From Lentisphaerota bacterium (GTDB lineage: Bacteria; Verrucomicrobiota; Lentisphaeria; Victivallales; Victivallaceae), in assembly GCA_015061865.1 (NCBI GenBank), contig SUVU01000006.1:1-41294 (forward strand): DNA of 41,294 nucleotides, given 5' to 3'. Positions 29,220 through 37,094 of this stretch are shown here, one piece after another. The notes beneath the pieces are model-generated. The model made no database searches and was not told the origin of the DNA. It saw nothing but the letters and a program-made list of their open reading frames with translations. Both the position numbers and the translations under genes were made by a program. The stretch's first letter is position 1, and every line of letters begins with the position of its first letter.

Positions 29220-30182
29220 ATGAGAATTTTGACAGGGATCCAGCCCTCCGGCACGCCGCATCTGGGCAATTATTTCGGAGCAATGCGGCAAGTCTGCGAT
29301 TTGCAGCAAAAAGGCGAAAGTTTCCTCTTTATCGCCGACTATCACGCCCTGACCACCAACCCGGAACCGGCACAGCTGCGTGAACGCATCATCAACCTCA
29401 CGCTGGATTTTCTGGCTTGCGGTGTGGATGTGGATAAAACGGTCTTTTTCCGCCAGTCGGCAGTGCCGGAAGTGTGCGAATTGATGTGGCTGCTCAACAC
29501 CGTTACTCCGGTGGGATTTCTGGAACGCGCCCACAGTTATAAAGACAAAACCGCCAAAGGCTTCATGCCCAACAACGGACTTTTTTCCTATCCGGTGCTG
29601 ATGGCGGCAGATATCCTGCTCTATCAGGCGGATCTGGTGCCGGTGGGCAAAGATCAGAAACAGCATCTGGAGATCACCCGGGATCTGGCGATCAAATTCA
29701 ACAACGAATACGGCGATATTTTCACCATCCCCGAGGGCTATATCCAGAACGAAGTGGCGATCGTCCCCGGCATCGACGGTCAGAAAATGTCCAAAAGTTA
29801 CAATAATACCATTCCGATTTTCGGCAAAGAAAAAGCCTTGCGCAAAACCGTAATGAGCATTGTGACCGACTGCAAAAGTCTGGAGGAGGTCAAAGATCCG
29901 GAAAATTGCAACGTCGTGGCACTCTACAAACTTTTTGCCACGCCGGAGGAATTGGAGGAGATGAAAGCCAATTACCGGGCAGGAAATTACGGCTACGGTC
30001 ACGCCAAACAGGCGCTGTTTGAGAAAATCTGGGCGCACTTTGAACCGATGCGCCGGCGGCGGGCAGAGCTGGAGGCAAATATGGATTTTGTAGAGGAATT
30101 GCTCCGTAAAAACGGCGAACGCGCCCGGGAAGAAGCGGCAAAAACTCTGGATAAAGTCCGCACTGCTGTCGGCTTGCGGTAA
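29220..30182 (+). CDS. trpS: Tryptophanyl-tRNA synthetase
   Basis: The enzyme charges tRNA-Trp with tryptophan. The 320-residue product is at the short end of the bacterial range, but both class I signatures are intact: PSGTPHLGNYFG (HIGH-type) near the N-terminus and the GQKMSKSYNN loop. The AIDQ-type segment appears as VPVGKDQKQHLE. AGGAA lies six bases before the ATG. It lies between the galactokinase gene and an aminotransferase gene with 38- and 44-base gaps, all on the plus strand. Confidence 0.96.
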   Translation: MRILTGIQPSGTPHLGNYFGAMRQVCDLQQKGESFLFIADYHALTTNPEPAQLRERIINLTLDFLACGVDVDKTVFFRQSAVPEVCELMWLLNTVTPVGFLERAHSYKDKTAKGFMPNNGLFSYPVLMAADILLYQADLVPVGKDQKQHLEITRDLAIKFNNEYGDIFTIPEGYIQNEVAIVPGIDGQKMSKSYNNTIPIFGKEKALRKTVMSIVTDCKSLEEVKDPENCNVVALYKLFATPEELEEMKANYRAGNYGYGHAKQALFEKIWAHFEPMRRRRAELEANMDFVEELLRKNGERAREEAAKTLDKVRTAVGLR

Positions 30183-30226
30183 ATGCCGGTAAAATTTTTT
30201 CATAATGATATATTGAGGTATAAAAA

Positions 30227-31411
30227 ATGAATTTGCTGACCGATGAAGTAAAAGGTTTTCTGAGTAATTCCTCCATGATCCGGCGGATGTTTGAAGCCGG
30301 GATCGAGTTGAAAAAACAGTATGGTGCGGATAAAGTTTACGACTTCAGTCTCGGCAATCCGGACTTGCCGCCGCCGCCGGAAATCAAAGCGGCAATGACC
30401 GAACTTGCCGCCGTCAGCGATCAGCCGTTTGCCTTTGGCTATATGCCCAATGCCGGTGAGAATTCCGCCCGTGAAGCGCTGGCAAAACTGGTCAGCAAAG
30501 AGCAGAATATGACCATTCCCGCCGCCAATATCATTGCCACTTGCGGTGCGGCAGGCGGCATCAACGCCTTTTTCCGGGCAGTATTAAGTCGCGGTGATGA
30601 AGTGATCTGTCCGGCGCCGTATTTCGTGGAATACGGCTTTTATGCCGGAAACTTCGGCGGAAGTTTAAAACCGGTGGCTTCGAAAAAAGATTTTTCGCTG
30701 GATGTCGAGGCGATCGCCGCCGCCGTGACCGCCAAAACCCGGGCGATCATTCTCAACTCCCCCAACAACCCCACCGGCAAAATTTATTCCCGTGCCGAAT
30801 TGACCGCCGTGGCAGAAGTTCTGCGTGCCGCCAGAGAAAAATTCGGCAGAATGATCTATATCGTCGCCGATGAGCCGTACCGTTTCCTCAATTTTGACGG
30901 CGTGGAGATCCCGTCACTGCTGGATATCTACGACGGCGCCGTGGTGATCGGCTCTTTCTCCAAAAGCCTGTCGCTCCCCGGCGAACGCATCGGCTATATC
31001 GCAGTTTCACCGAAACTGGAAAATTCCGGCGAATTACTCGGCGCATTGACGCTGACCAACCGGATCCTCGGCTTTGTCAACGCTCCGGTCGTGGCGCAGA
31101 AACTGATCGCCAAATGCTGGGATTGTCAGGTCGATCTGGATATCTACCGCCGCCGCCGCAACGCCATGGCACAGGTATTGCGCGATGCCGGGATCAATTT
31201 CGTCATGCCGCAGGGTGCGTTTTACTTTTTCCCGGAATCCCCGGTGAAAGATGAAAAAGTTTTCATCAACGCCCTGCTGAAAGAACGGGTACTGGCAGTG
31301 CCGGGCAGCGGCTTCGGTCTGCCGGGATATTTCCGGCTGGCATTCTGCGTTTCCGAAGAAACCATCCTGAATTCCGCTGAATCTTTCAAACGCGCCGTCG
31401 CATCTCTCTGA
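30227..31411 (+). CDS. PLP-dependent class I/II aminotransferase
   Basis: The 394-residue product has the aspartate-aminotransferase fold-type I motifs: NPDLPPPPE near the N-terminus, SPNNPTG (Asn181), ADEPYR (Asp215, PLP pyridine contact) and the Schiff-base Lys246 in GSFSKSLSLPGER. The C-terminal YFRLAF holds the substrate-carboxylate Arg. Substrate specificity is not evident; aspartate, alanine or aromatic amino acids are possible. The ATG follows GAGG. It is the last gene of the galactokinase-trpS unit. Downstream lies R2 copy B with no clear intrinsic terminator. Confidence 0.9.
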   Translation: MNLLTDEVKGFLSNSSMIRRMFEAGIELKKQYGADKVYDFSLGNPDLPPPPEIKAAMTELAAVSDQPFAFGYMPNAGENSAREALAKLVSKEQNMTIPAANIIATCGAAGGINAFFRAVLSRGDEVICPAPYFVEYGFYAGNFGGSLKPVASKKDFSLDVEAIAAAVTAKTRAIILNSPNNPTGKIYSRAELTAVAEVLRAAREKFGRMIYIVADEPYRFLNFDGVEIPSLLDIYDGAVVIGSFSKSLSLPGERIGYIAVSPKLENSGELLGALTLTNRILGFVNAPVVAQKLIAKCWDCQVDLDIYRRRRNAMAQVLRDAGINFVMPQGAFYFFPESPVKDEKVFINALLKERVLAVPGSGFGLPGYFRLAFCVSEETILNSAESFKRAVASL

Positions 31412-31467
31412 CCGCAAATTTACTGCCGCCTGTCCCCGGCACAGCTTGACGGCGGTGGTTGAGGTGT

Positions 31468-32154
31468 GCAGTCTGCGGGTGGTTTGAGTGGATATTTTGC
31501 GTGGTTACGCTTGGGGAGGGAAACCCCACACGGTGAGGTTTTCCTCCCCAAACCCCCACCTTTTCCGCTTGCGGCGGATGTTTGCAGACTTTCACACCGT
31601 TTGGCTTGAGGGGGCGTGACTCTGCTATAACGTGGTTACGTCAGTATCAGTACAATTTACATTCGCCTTTACAACCGGGGGTTGTAAAGGCTCTCCTGCT
31701 CGTCCTCCACTCATCGGCGGCGCTTGCGCTTGCCGCTGTGCTTCGCACAGTTCATTCGCATGCGGACTGCGCGCTCGCCTCAAAGAGGCTCGCAACCGGT
31801 CTGCAAATAACCCGCTTGCAGACTGCAAACCTCACCCCGTACCGCATCCATTCAAAACGTTTGCAGACTGCAAACCGGAGCTGCGACGAAGCGGAGCTGA
31901 GGAGCGAGGGGGCTCCGGGGGAAACTTCCCCCGGATGCGGCAACCGTGGCGCAATACCAGTGCCTCTTTCGCCATAAAAGGCGGAAGAGGCCGCAGAATT
32001 GCGCCACACGAGTCGAACGAGCCACCCGCCATAAAGCGCGGACACACCAAGAGCAAAATCCCGCCTTGGCGGGCGCCGGGGCGTGGGGGCGGCGTGAGCC
32101 CCCACAAAAAAAGCGTAACCACGCTAAATATCAAAATAACCGCTTGCAGACTGC
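31468..32154. mobile_element. Hairpin-rich dispersed element R2, copy B, with 44-45 bp terminal inverted repeats
   Basis: The left end (31468-31512: GCAGTCTGC ... GCGTGGTTACGCTT) reappears inverted at 32111-32154 (AAGCGTAACCACGCT ... GCAGACTGC), with a few mismatches. The roughly 690 bases between hold a perfect 12 bp stem (31665-31691), the same 17 bp stem as copy A just inside the left end, and a nested cruciform (31947-32006). No credible gene is present, so this looks like a non-autonomous, MITE-like element or a composite of palindromic units. It fills the 856-base gap between the convergent aminotransferase and esterase genes. Confidence 0.75.
31947..32006. repeat. Nested 60-base inverted repeat inside R2 copy B
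   Basis: The outer arms TGGCGCAAT (31947-31955) and ATTGCGCCA (31998-32006) pair perfectly. The inner arms 31962-31973 and 31980-31991 form 12 pairs with one wobble around an ATAAAA loop. Such a structure could form a cruciform in DNA or a stable RNA hairpin. Confidence 0.85.
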
Positions 32155-32260
32155 CTGCTCAAAAAAACAGCCGCCAAGCCGTGACAAGGACGCGGCGTGA
32201 GCCCCCACAAAAAAAAGCGTACCCCCGCAAAATATCAAAAAAACCGCTTGCAGAGGGTAA
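32083..32260. repeat. Two tandem degenerate R2 end units
   Basis: The unit GGCGTGAGCCCCCAC, A-run, AGCGTA, then ATATCAAAA and CCGCTTGCAG occurs twice (32091-32154 and about 32194-32251), the second more decayed. A GTGGGGGC/GCCCCCAC stem (32083-32105) caps the first. The second runs up to the esterase stop codon, so this sequence is also the esterase's 3' flank. Confidence 0.7.
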
Positions 32261-32267
32261 AAAGTTT

Positions 32268-34235
32268 TTATTCGGTTACAGGTGTTTCAAACGGGGCAAC
32301 GGGGAAACCGGCACGGCTGAAAAGGTTGCCGATCGGGTAGTTGCTCCAGTTATAGCGGATTTTCACCGGTTGGGCGACTTTGTTGCTGGAAACGACCACG
32401 GTTTCGCCGCTGATTTCCGCTTTATCCGCCCAGAACCATTTGCCGTCGGCGCCGCACAGGGCGAAGCCCTCCAGCTGTGCTGCCGGGGAACGGCGGATCA
32501 GTCTGGTAAAGGTTTGATTACCGGTTTTCAGCGGCAGCTGTGCCGGGATGACTGCGGCGGTCAAACCGCCGTCGGTATGGGAAAAACTCACGGTCACTTT
32601 GCCGTTATGACGGATAGATTTGACCGCCGTCGGGCTGGTGCAGGGGACGTTTCTGCCGTAAATTTTATTCAAAGCCAATGCTGCCAGCCGTTCGCCGGGG
32701 AGTTGTTTGTTCCGGGGATGGATGTCCCGGATCTCTCCGGCATCGGTGATGACCACCATGCCGGTATGGGGCAGCTGCAATGCTTCACTTTGCTCCTGCC
32801 GCAAATACTGCCAGTAGCCGCTGTCCGGGTTACTTGCCGGATCCATGAAAGCAGCCAGCTGGCAGAAGAAAAAGGGCAGTTTTTCATCCCGGAATTTCTG
32901 CCGCCAATCGGTGATCATCGCCGAAAAAAGCTCGCCGTATCCCTGATAACGGGTGGCGTTGGCTTCGCCCTGATACCAGAGTACACCGGCAAAGCGGAAG
33001 GGGAAAAGCGGGTGGATCATCGCATTGTAGATGTGGTACCACTGTCCGGCGGTTACCGGCGCATTGCCCAGCTGTACCGGACGGGTTTTCCGCATTTCTC
33101 CGGTGCATTTCGGGAAGCTCTTTTCCCGGTAGATCTCCCAGTTTTTGCCGTCAATTTTGCAGCTGCCGAAGCGGAACGGCTGGGGCAGGTGCATGTGGTC
33201 GTGGGAGATCCAGTAACGGATCATTACTTCATGCTCTCCGGCGGTGAATCTGCCCGGTTTGACCCAAGTACCGAATGGCTTATGGCTCCAGGCGGTATTG
33301 ACGTCGCCATTGAGGACTTCCACGCCGTCGATGTAGACTTTTGCCGGAGCGTACAGTCTGCCGAGATAGATCTGGAAACCTTTGGTGACATCCGCTTCAG
33401 ACAGGGTGATTTTATTGCGCAGCCAGCAGATGCCGCCGCCGGAAATACTGCCGGAATGTTCCTGCCAGAGGGCATCTTTGCCCGGAAATTTCACGGGGCT
33501 GTCGGTGCGGCCGTATTTCTGCTCCCAGGCGGCAGTTTGAGCGAGAAATTTTTTGAACCGTTCCGGATAACTGTGCATATCAGCCAAACGTTTTTCCCCC
33601 ATTTTCACTGCGGCGGGGAAAGGAGCGACGCTCTCTTGGCTCATCCAGCTCTCCAGATAGGTGCCGCCCCAGCTGGAATTGACGATCCCGACGGGGACAT
33701 GCAGTGTATCGTGCAGTTTTTTGGCGAAAAAATAACCGAGCGCCGAAAATGACGGCAGATTCCGGCTGTTGGCGTAAACCCACTGCCCCTGCAATTTGGC
33801 GACCGGGACGGCGGAAGTGGTGTTTTTGACTTTGAAGTGGCGGATCAAGCGGTTTTCCGGCAGCCGGATCGCCTCCTCCAATCCAGCCACATTCCGGAGC
33901 AGATATTCAGCGTTGCTCTGCCCGGAGAGCAGAAATACTTCACCGACGATGACATCGGAAATCACCCGGTCATTGATGTGCAGTTTGAACGGACCGGTCG
34001 GGGAATTTTTCAAATTGAGCGCCACTTCCCATTTGCCGTCGGTGCCGACGATGGTTTCCCGGATTTGATCATTGAATTTCACGGTGACTTTTTCGCCGGG
34101 GATGCCGCCCCCGAAAACCGGGACATTTTCGTGTCTTGCCAGCACTGCCCGGTCGGAAAAAATATCCGGCACCGTCACCGCCGCCTGCAAAACCATGCTC
34201 CCGAAAGCCAAAGCCAATAACAAATATTTTTTCAT
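32268..34235 (-). CDS. Secreted sialate O-acetylesterase family protein
   Basis: The family removes O-acetyl groups from sialic acids or other sugars, which exposes host glycans to further breakdown. The 655-residue product begins with a signal peptide (MKKYLLLALAFGSMVLQAA). An N-terminal beta-sandwich is followed by the SGNH-type nucleophile motif LSGQSNAE (Ser107) and the second conserved block WYQGEANA. A jelly-roll-like insertion occurs about residues 255-365 (GGGICWLRNKITL ... HEVMIRYWISHDHMH). The ATG follows AGGAG. No sialidase or other glycan genes are adjacent, and xylan acetylesterase activity is an alternative. It diverges from the protease gene at 34420. Confidence 0.9.
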   Translation of the reverse strand: MKKYLLLALAFGSMVLQAAVTVPDIFSDRAVLARHENVPVFGGGIPGEKVTVKFNDQIRETIVGTDGKWEVALNLKNSPTGPFKLHINDRVISDVIVGEVFLLSGQSNAEYLLRNVAGLEEAIRLPENRLIRHFKVKNTTSAVPVAKLQGQWVYANSRNLPSFSALGYFFAKKLHDTLHVPVGIVNSSWGGTYLESWMSQESVAPFPAAVKMGEKRLADMHSYPERFKKFLAQTAAWEQKYGRTDSPVKFPGKDALWQEHSGSISGGGICWLRNKITLSEADVTKGFQIYLGRLYAPAKVYIDGVEVLNGDVNTAWSHKPFGTWVKPGRFTAGEHEVMIRYWISHDHMHLPQPFRFGSCKIDGKNWEIYREKSFPKCTGEMRKTRPVQLGNAPVTAGQWYHIYNAMIHPLFPFRFAGVLWYQGEANATRYQGYGELFSAMITDWRQKFRDEKLPFFFCQLAAFMDPASNPDSGYWQYLRQEQSEALQLPHTGMVVITDAGEIRDIHPRNKQLPGERLAALALNKIYGRNVPCTSPTAVKSIRHNGKVTVSFSHTDGGLTAAVIPAQLPLKTGNQTFTRLIRRSPAAQLEGFALCGADGKWFWADKAEISGETVVVSSNKVAQPVKIRYNWSNYPIGNLFSRAGFPVAPFETPVTE

Positions 34236-34348
34236 AAGAATTTCTCCTGATTTTGCTGATAGATGGTTTCAGGTATAATATATCCCGTAAAACAGATATT
34301 TCCACTCCATGTACTTTGAGAAAACGGCTGTTTTTTTAAAAAGTAATG

Positions 34349-34377
34349 TTGCAAAAACATTGATTACCAAGTATATT
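34349..34377 (+). promoter_or_regulatory. Sigma70-type promoter of the papain-fold protein gene
   Basis: TTGCAA (34349-34354) and TATATT (34372-34377) are exactly 17 bases apart, about 43 bases before the ATG. The same hexamer pair with the same spacing precedes homoserine dehydrogenase. Confidence 0.75.
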
Positions 34378-34419
34378 AGTGAATAAATTTGTTTTTTGAC
34401 ATCCGTAAAAGGAGGCGCT

Positions 34420-37023
34420 ATGTTGACTGAATCTCAAAAACAACCGGAACTGGAATTCGTTTCAGCTGATTTGCAATCCGGTGACATCACCGTTGAGGGA
34501 CAAATGCCGGAATTGGAATACATGTACGGCTGTACCGTTACGGCAATGGCGATGCTGTTGGGTTATTATGATCTCTACGGTTATCAGGGGTACGATCTCT
34601 CCGATGTTATTGACGGCAATGTGGCGTTTGATTCCCGGGGCAGTGACGGCAATATTTACAATAAAAACGAGTTTGACAGCGTACTTGGCAGCGCCGCAGT
34701 CACGCATGGACACGTTGACCGCTTTTTTGACCAGACAGCCGCCAGCGAGAAAAAATATACTTACATTGGCGGCAAAGTTGCCAACGGACTCAATATCGAC
34801 GAATGGGATTGTCTGGCAGATTATATCGGCACCAACCAATACTGGCGGGGCAACGGAGATTTGTCCACATCGCACTATTTCTGCGATCTGGCATGGCTGA
34901 AAAGCACCGGGCAGACTTATTATTTCGGCGGAGAAAATATCCCGGTAAAATATGTTGACTATAAATACGGTCTGGAACTCTATGTGCAGAGCAAAGGCTA
35001 TGATCTTGATGATAAACTTACTTACACCGAAAAAGTCGATACCGCCGGCGGCTCGTTTACATTCAAAGATTATATGGCAGAGATCGACGCCGGGCGCCCG
35101 GTACTGATCTCCATAGTGGGGCACTCCATGGTCGGTTACGGCTATAATGAAGATACCAAAGAGATCATTTTCGATGATACTTACCGGCAGAATCAGCGGA
35201 TGAAATGGGGCGGCACCTACAAATATTCCGGTGAAGAACGCGCTTTGCGGGCGATCACGGTCATCGCTTTTGAAACCGGTGATCTGCAGCAAGTCCGGTA
35301 TCATGAAGCCCCGCAAGTGATCGCCAGTACCACGGAAATCACCAATAGAAACGTGATCCTGGCGGTGACATTCAACAAAGATGCCGTGACCAAAGAGTAT
35401 TCCCTGGACGGTGAAAAATACTACAAATGTTCCGGCACTGTTTCCGCCGCCGCCAATGGCACTTATTATTTCCGCAGCAGAGCCGCCAACGGAATTTATT
35501 CTGATGTCGGCACTTATAAAGTTACCAATATCGACAAAACTGCTCCGGCAAAACCGGCGATCAAACTCAATACTTCCGGTTTGAGTTACGATCCGGTAAC
35601 GGTCACGGCTGTATACACCGCAGATTCGGTGAAAAAACTCTATTCATTCGACAATAAAACCTGGCAGGATTACACCGGCTCGCTCACGGTAAACAGCAAC
35701 CGGACGATCTATTTCCGTGCCGCTGATGCGTTTGGCAATACCGTTTCAAGCAGTTATAAAGTCAGCAATATCGTGCCGCTGCCCCCAAAAAATTCGCCGA
35801 CTCTGTCCGGCACCGCCAAAAAAGAGCAGCTGTCGTGGTCGTGGCAGGCGCAGGATGTTGACCGGCTCACCGTTTCGTATCAGGTGAAATTGAATGATAA
35901 AACCATTAAAGTTTACGGCACTGCCTATCAAATTTCCAAAGCTGCCGTCGGGACGCACACTTTGAGCGTCCGTGCCGTCTATACCGGAACAGGATTGCCG
36001 GTGAAATATTCGGCGTGGGCGAGCAAGACCCTTACAGTCAAAGATACTGTCGCACCGAAAATCAGAAAAGTCGCCGCCACCGTCAAAGGTTACTCCGCCA
36101 CACTGAAAATTTCCGCAACTGACAACGGCAAAATCGCCAAATATGTGATCGCTTACGGCAAGAAAAAATTGACCTCCGCTTCCGCCGCCATCACATTGAC
36201 CGGACTTGCGGTGGGCAAAGTGGCAGTTTCAGTGGTCGCTTACGATGCGGCGGGCAATAAGAGTTCGGCGAAAAAAGTCAATCTCACCGTCAAAGATGTC
36301 ACCCCGCCGTCAAAAGTTGTCACGCTGAAAAATCCTGTCGTCACCAGCAAGTACAAAGGCACATTCAGCTGGTCGGCGGCAAAGGACAATTCCGGCAAGA
36401 TCGCCCGGTACGAAATCCAGCTGGATAACGGCAAAATTTACAAATCGACCAAAACGGGCGTTTCCATCAGCAAACTGACGGTCGGCAAACACACTTACCG
36501 TGTCCGTGCCATTGACAAAAACAAAAACGTCGGCGCCTGGAGCAGTCGCAAGTCTTTCACGGTCAAAGACATGACTGCACCTTCAAATGTTTCAGTAAAA
36601 GTAAAAGTTTCCGGCAACAACGCTGTTTTGACGTGGAAAAAGCCCAAAGACAACGTCGGCGTGACCAAATACATTTTGACTTGCAACGGCAAAACCGTCA
36701 CCCTCAAAGGTTCGGTCACGAAATACACCATCACCGGCTTGAATAAGGGCAAATACTCCTATTCGATGGTCGCCGTCGATGCCGCCAACAACAAAAGCAA
36801 AGCGAAAACCGGCAAAATCACCATCAAACAGCCGCTGGCTCCGGCACGTGCCGCCGAAGCACTCTACGCTGCCGCCTTTGCCGCCCCGGAAGCGCTCTTT
36901 GCCCCGCAGACGGACATTCTTGCCTACTGCAATGACCTGCAAGGAGCTGCAAACTTGAGCGACACTGCCGCTTTGACCACGGATAAAAAAGAGGAGCGCA
37001 GCCTGCTTGCCGCACTCTCCTGA
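34420..37023 (+). CDS. Leaderless papain-fold (C39-like) cysteine protease with Ig/FN3-like repeats
   Basis: The 867-residue product has an N-terminal C39-like domain: Cys38 in MYGCTVTAMAMLLGYYD, His235 in VGHSMVGYGYNE and Asp252/253 in IIFDDTY form a plausible catalytic set. Residues 300-460 hold two repeats of the type KKLYSFDNKTWQDYTG...NRTIYFRA. Residues 465-815 hold about four FN3-like domains linked by VKD.TAPS. The tail is Ala-rich. There is no signal peptide. The ATG at 34420 with AAGGAGG is clearly the start, and an upstream in-frame TTG is rejected. It is probably exported by a non-Sec route or acts on surface proteins. Confidence 0.82.
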   Translation: MLTESQKQPELEFVSADLQSGDITVEGQMPELEYMYGCTVTAMAMLLGYYDLYGYQGYDLSDVIDGNVAFDSRGSDGNIYNKNEFDSVLGSAAVTHGHVDRFFDQTAASEKKYTYIGGKVANGLNIDEWDCLADYIGTNQYWRGNGDLSTSHYFCDLAWLKSTGQTYYFGGENIPVKYVDYKYGLELYVQSKGYDLDDKLTYTEKVDTAGGSFTFKDYMAEIDAGRPVLISIVGHSMVGYGYNEDTKEIIFDDTYRQNQRMKWGGTYKYSGEERALRAITVIAFETGDLQQVRYHEAPQVIASTTEITNRNVILAVTFNKDAVTKEYSLDGEKYYKCSGTVSAAANGTYYFRSRAANGIYSDVGTYKVTNIDKTAPAKPAIKLNTSGLSYDPVTVTAVYTADSVKKLYSFDNKTWQDYTGSLTVNSNRTIYFRAADAFGNTVSSSYKVSNIVPLPPKNSPTLSGTAKKEQLSWSWQAQDVDRLTVSYQVKLNDKTIKVYGTAYQISKAAVGTHTLSVRAVYTGTGLPVKYSAWASKTLTVKDTVAPKIRKVAATVKGYSATLKISATDNGKIAKYVIAYGKKKLTSASAAITLTGLAVGKVAVSVVAYDAAGNKSSAKKVNLTVKDVTPPSKVVTLKNPVVTSKYKGTFSWSAAKDNSGKIARYEIQLDNGKIYKSTKTGVSISKLTVGKHTYRVRAIDKNKNVGAWSSRKSFTVKDMTAPSNVSVKVKVSGNNAVLTWKKPKDNVGVTKYILTCNGKTVTLKGSVTKYTITGLNKGKYSYSMVAVDAANNKSKAKTGKITIKQPLAPARAAEALYAAAFAAPEALFAPQTDILAYCNDLQGAANLSDTAALTTDKKEERSLLAALS

Positions 37024-37027
37024 TAAC

Positions 37028-37085
37028 GGCGAGTCACGCTTTTTTGCAGTGGCTCACGCCGCCGTCTTTGGCACGGCTTGACGTT
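37028..37085. repeat. Degenerate R2 remnant (copy C)
   Basis: Read on the minus strand, this stretch (CAAGCCGTGCCAAAGACGG ... GCGTGAGCC ... AAAAAAGCGT) matches the unit at about 32172-32225 in copy B with few mismatches. It occupies the short gap between the convergent protease and membrane-protein genes and contains T6/A6 tracts near stems, so it may act as a bidirectional terminator. Confidence 0.6.
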
Positions 37086-37094
37086 TGTTTCCAG

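Noticed and set aside
32007-32035. tRNA T-arm-like stretch (minus strand GTTCGACTC) in R2 copy B
   Set aside because: No acceptor, D or anticodon arms can be built around it, and it is embedded in the repeat element.
32083-32120. Stem plus A-tract in R2 as a plus-strand terminator
   Set aside because: The stem is followed by A residues on the plus strand and preceded by T residues on the minus strand, so neither direction gives a proper T tract after the stem.
31632-33752. 706-codon open frame running from R2 into the esterase gene on the plus strand
   Set aside because: It spans the hairpin element and the antisense of a clear esterase. There is no family similarity or start signal.
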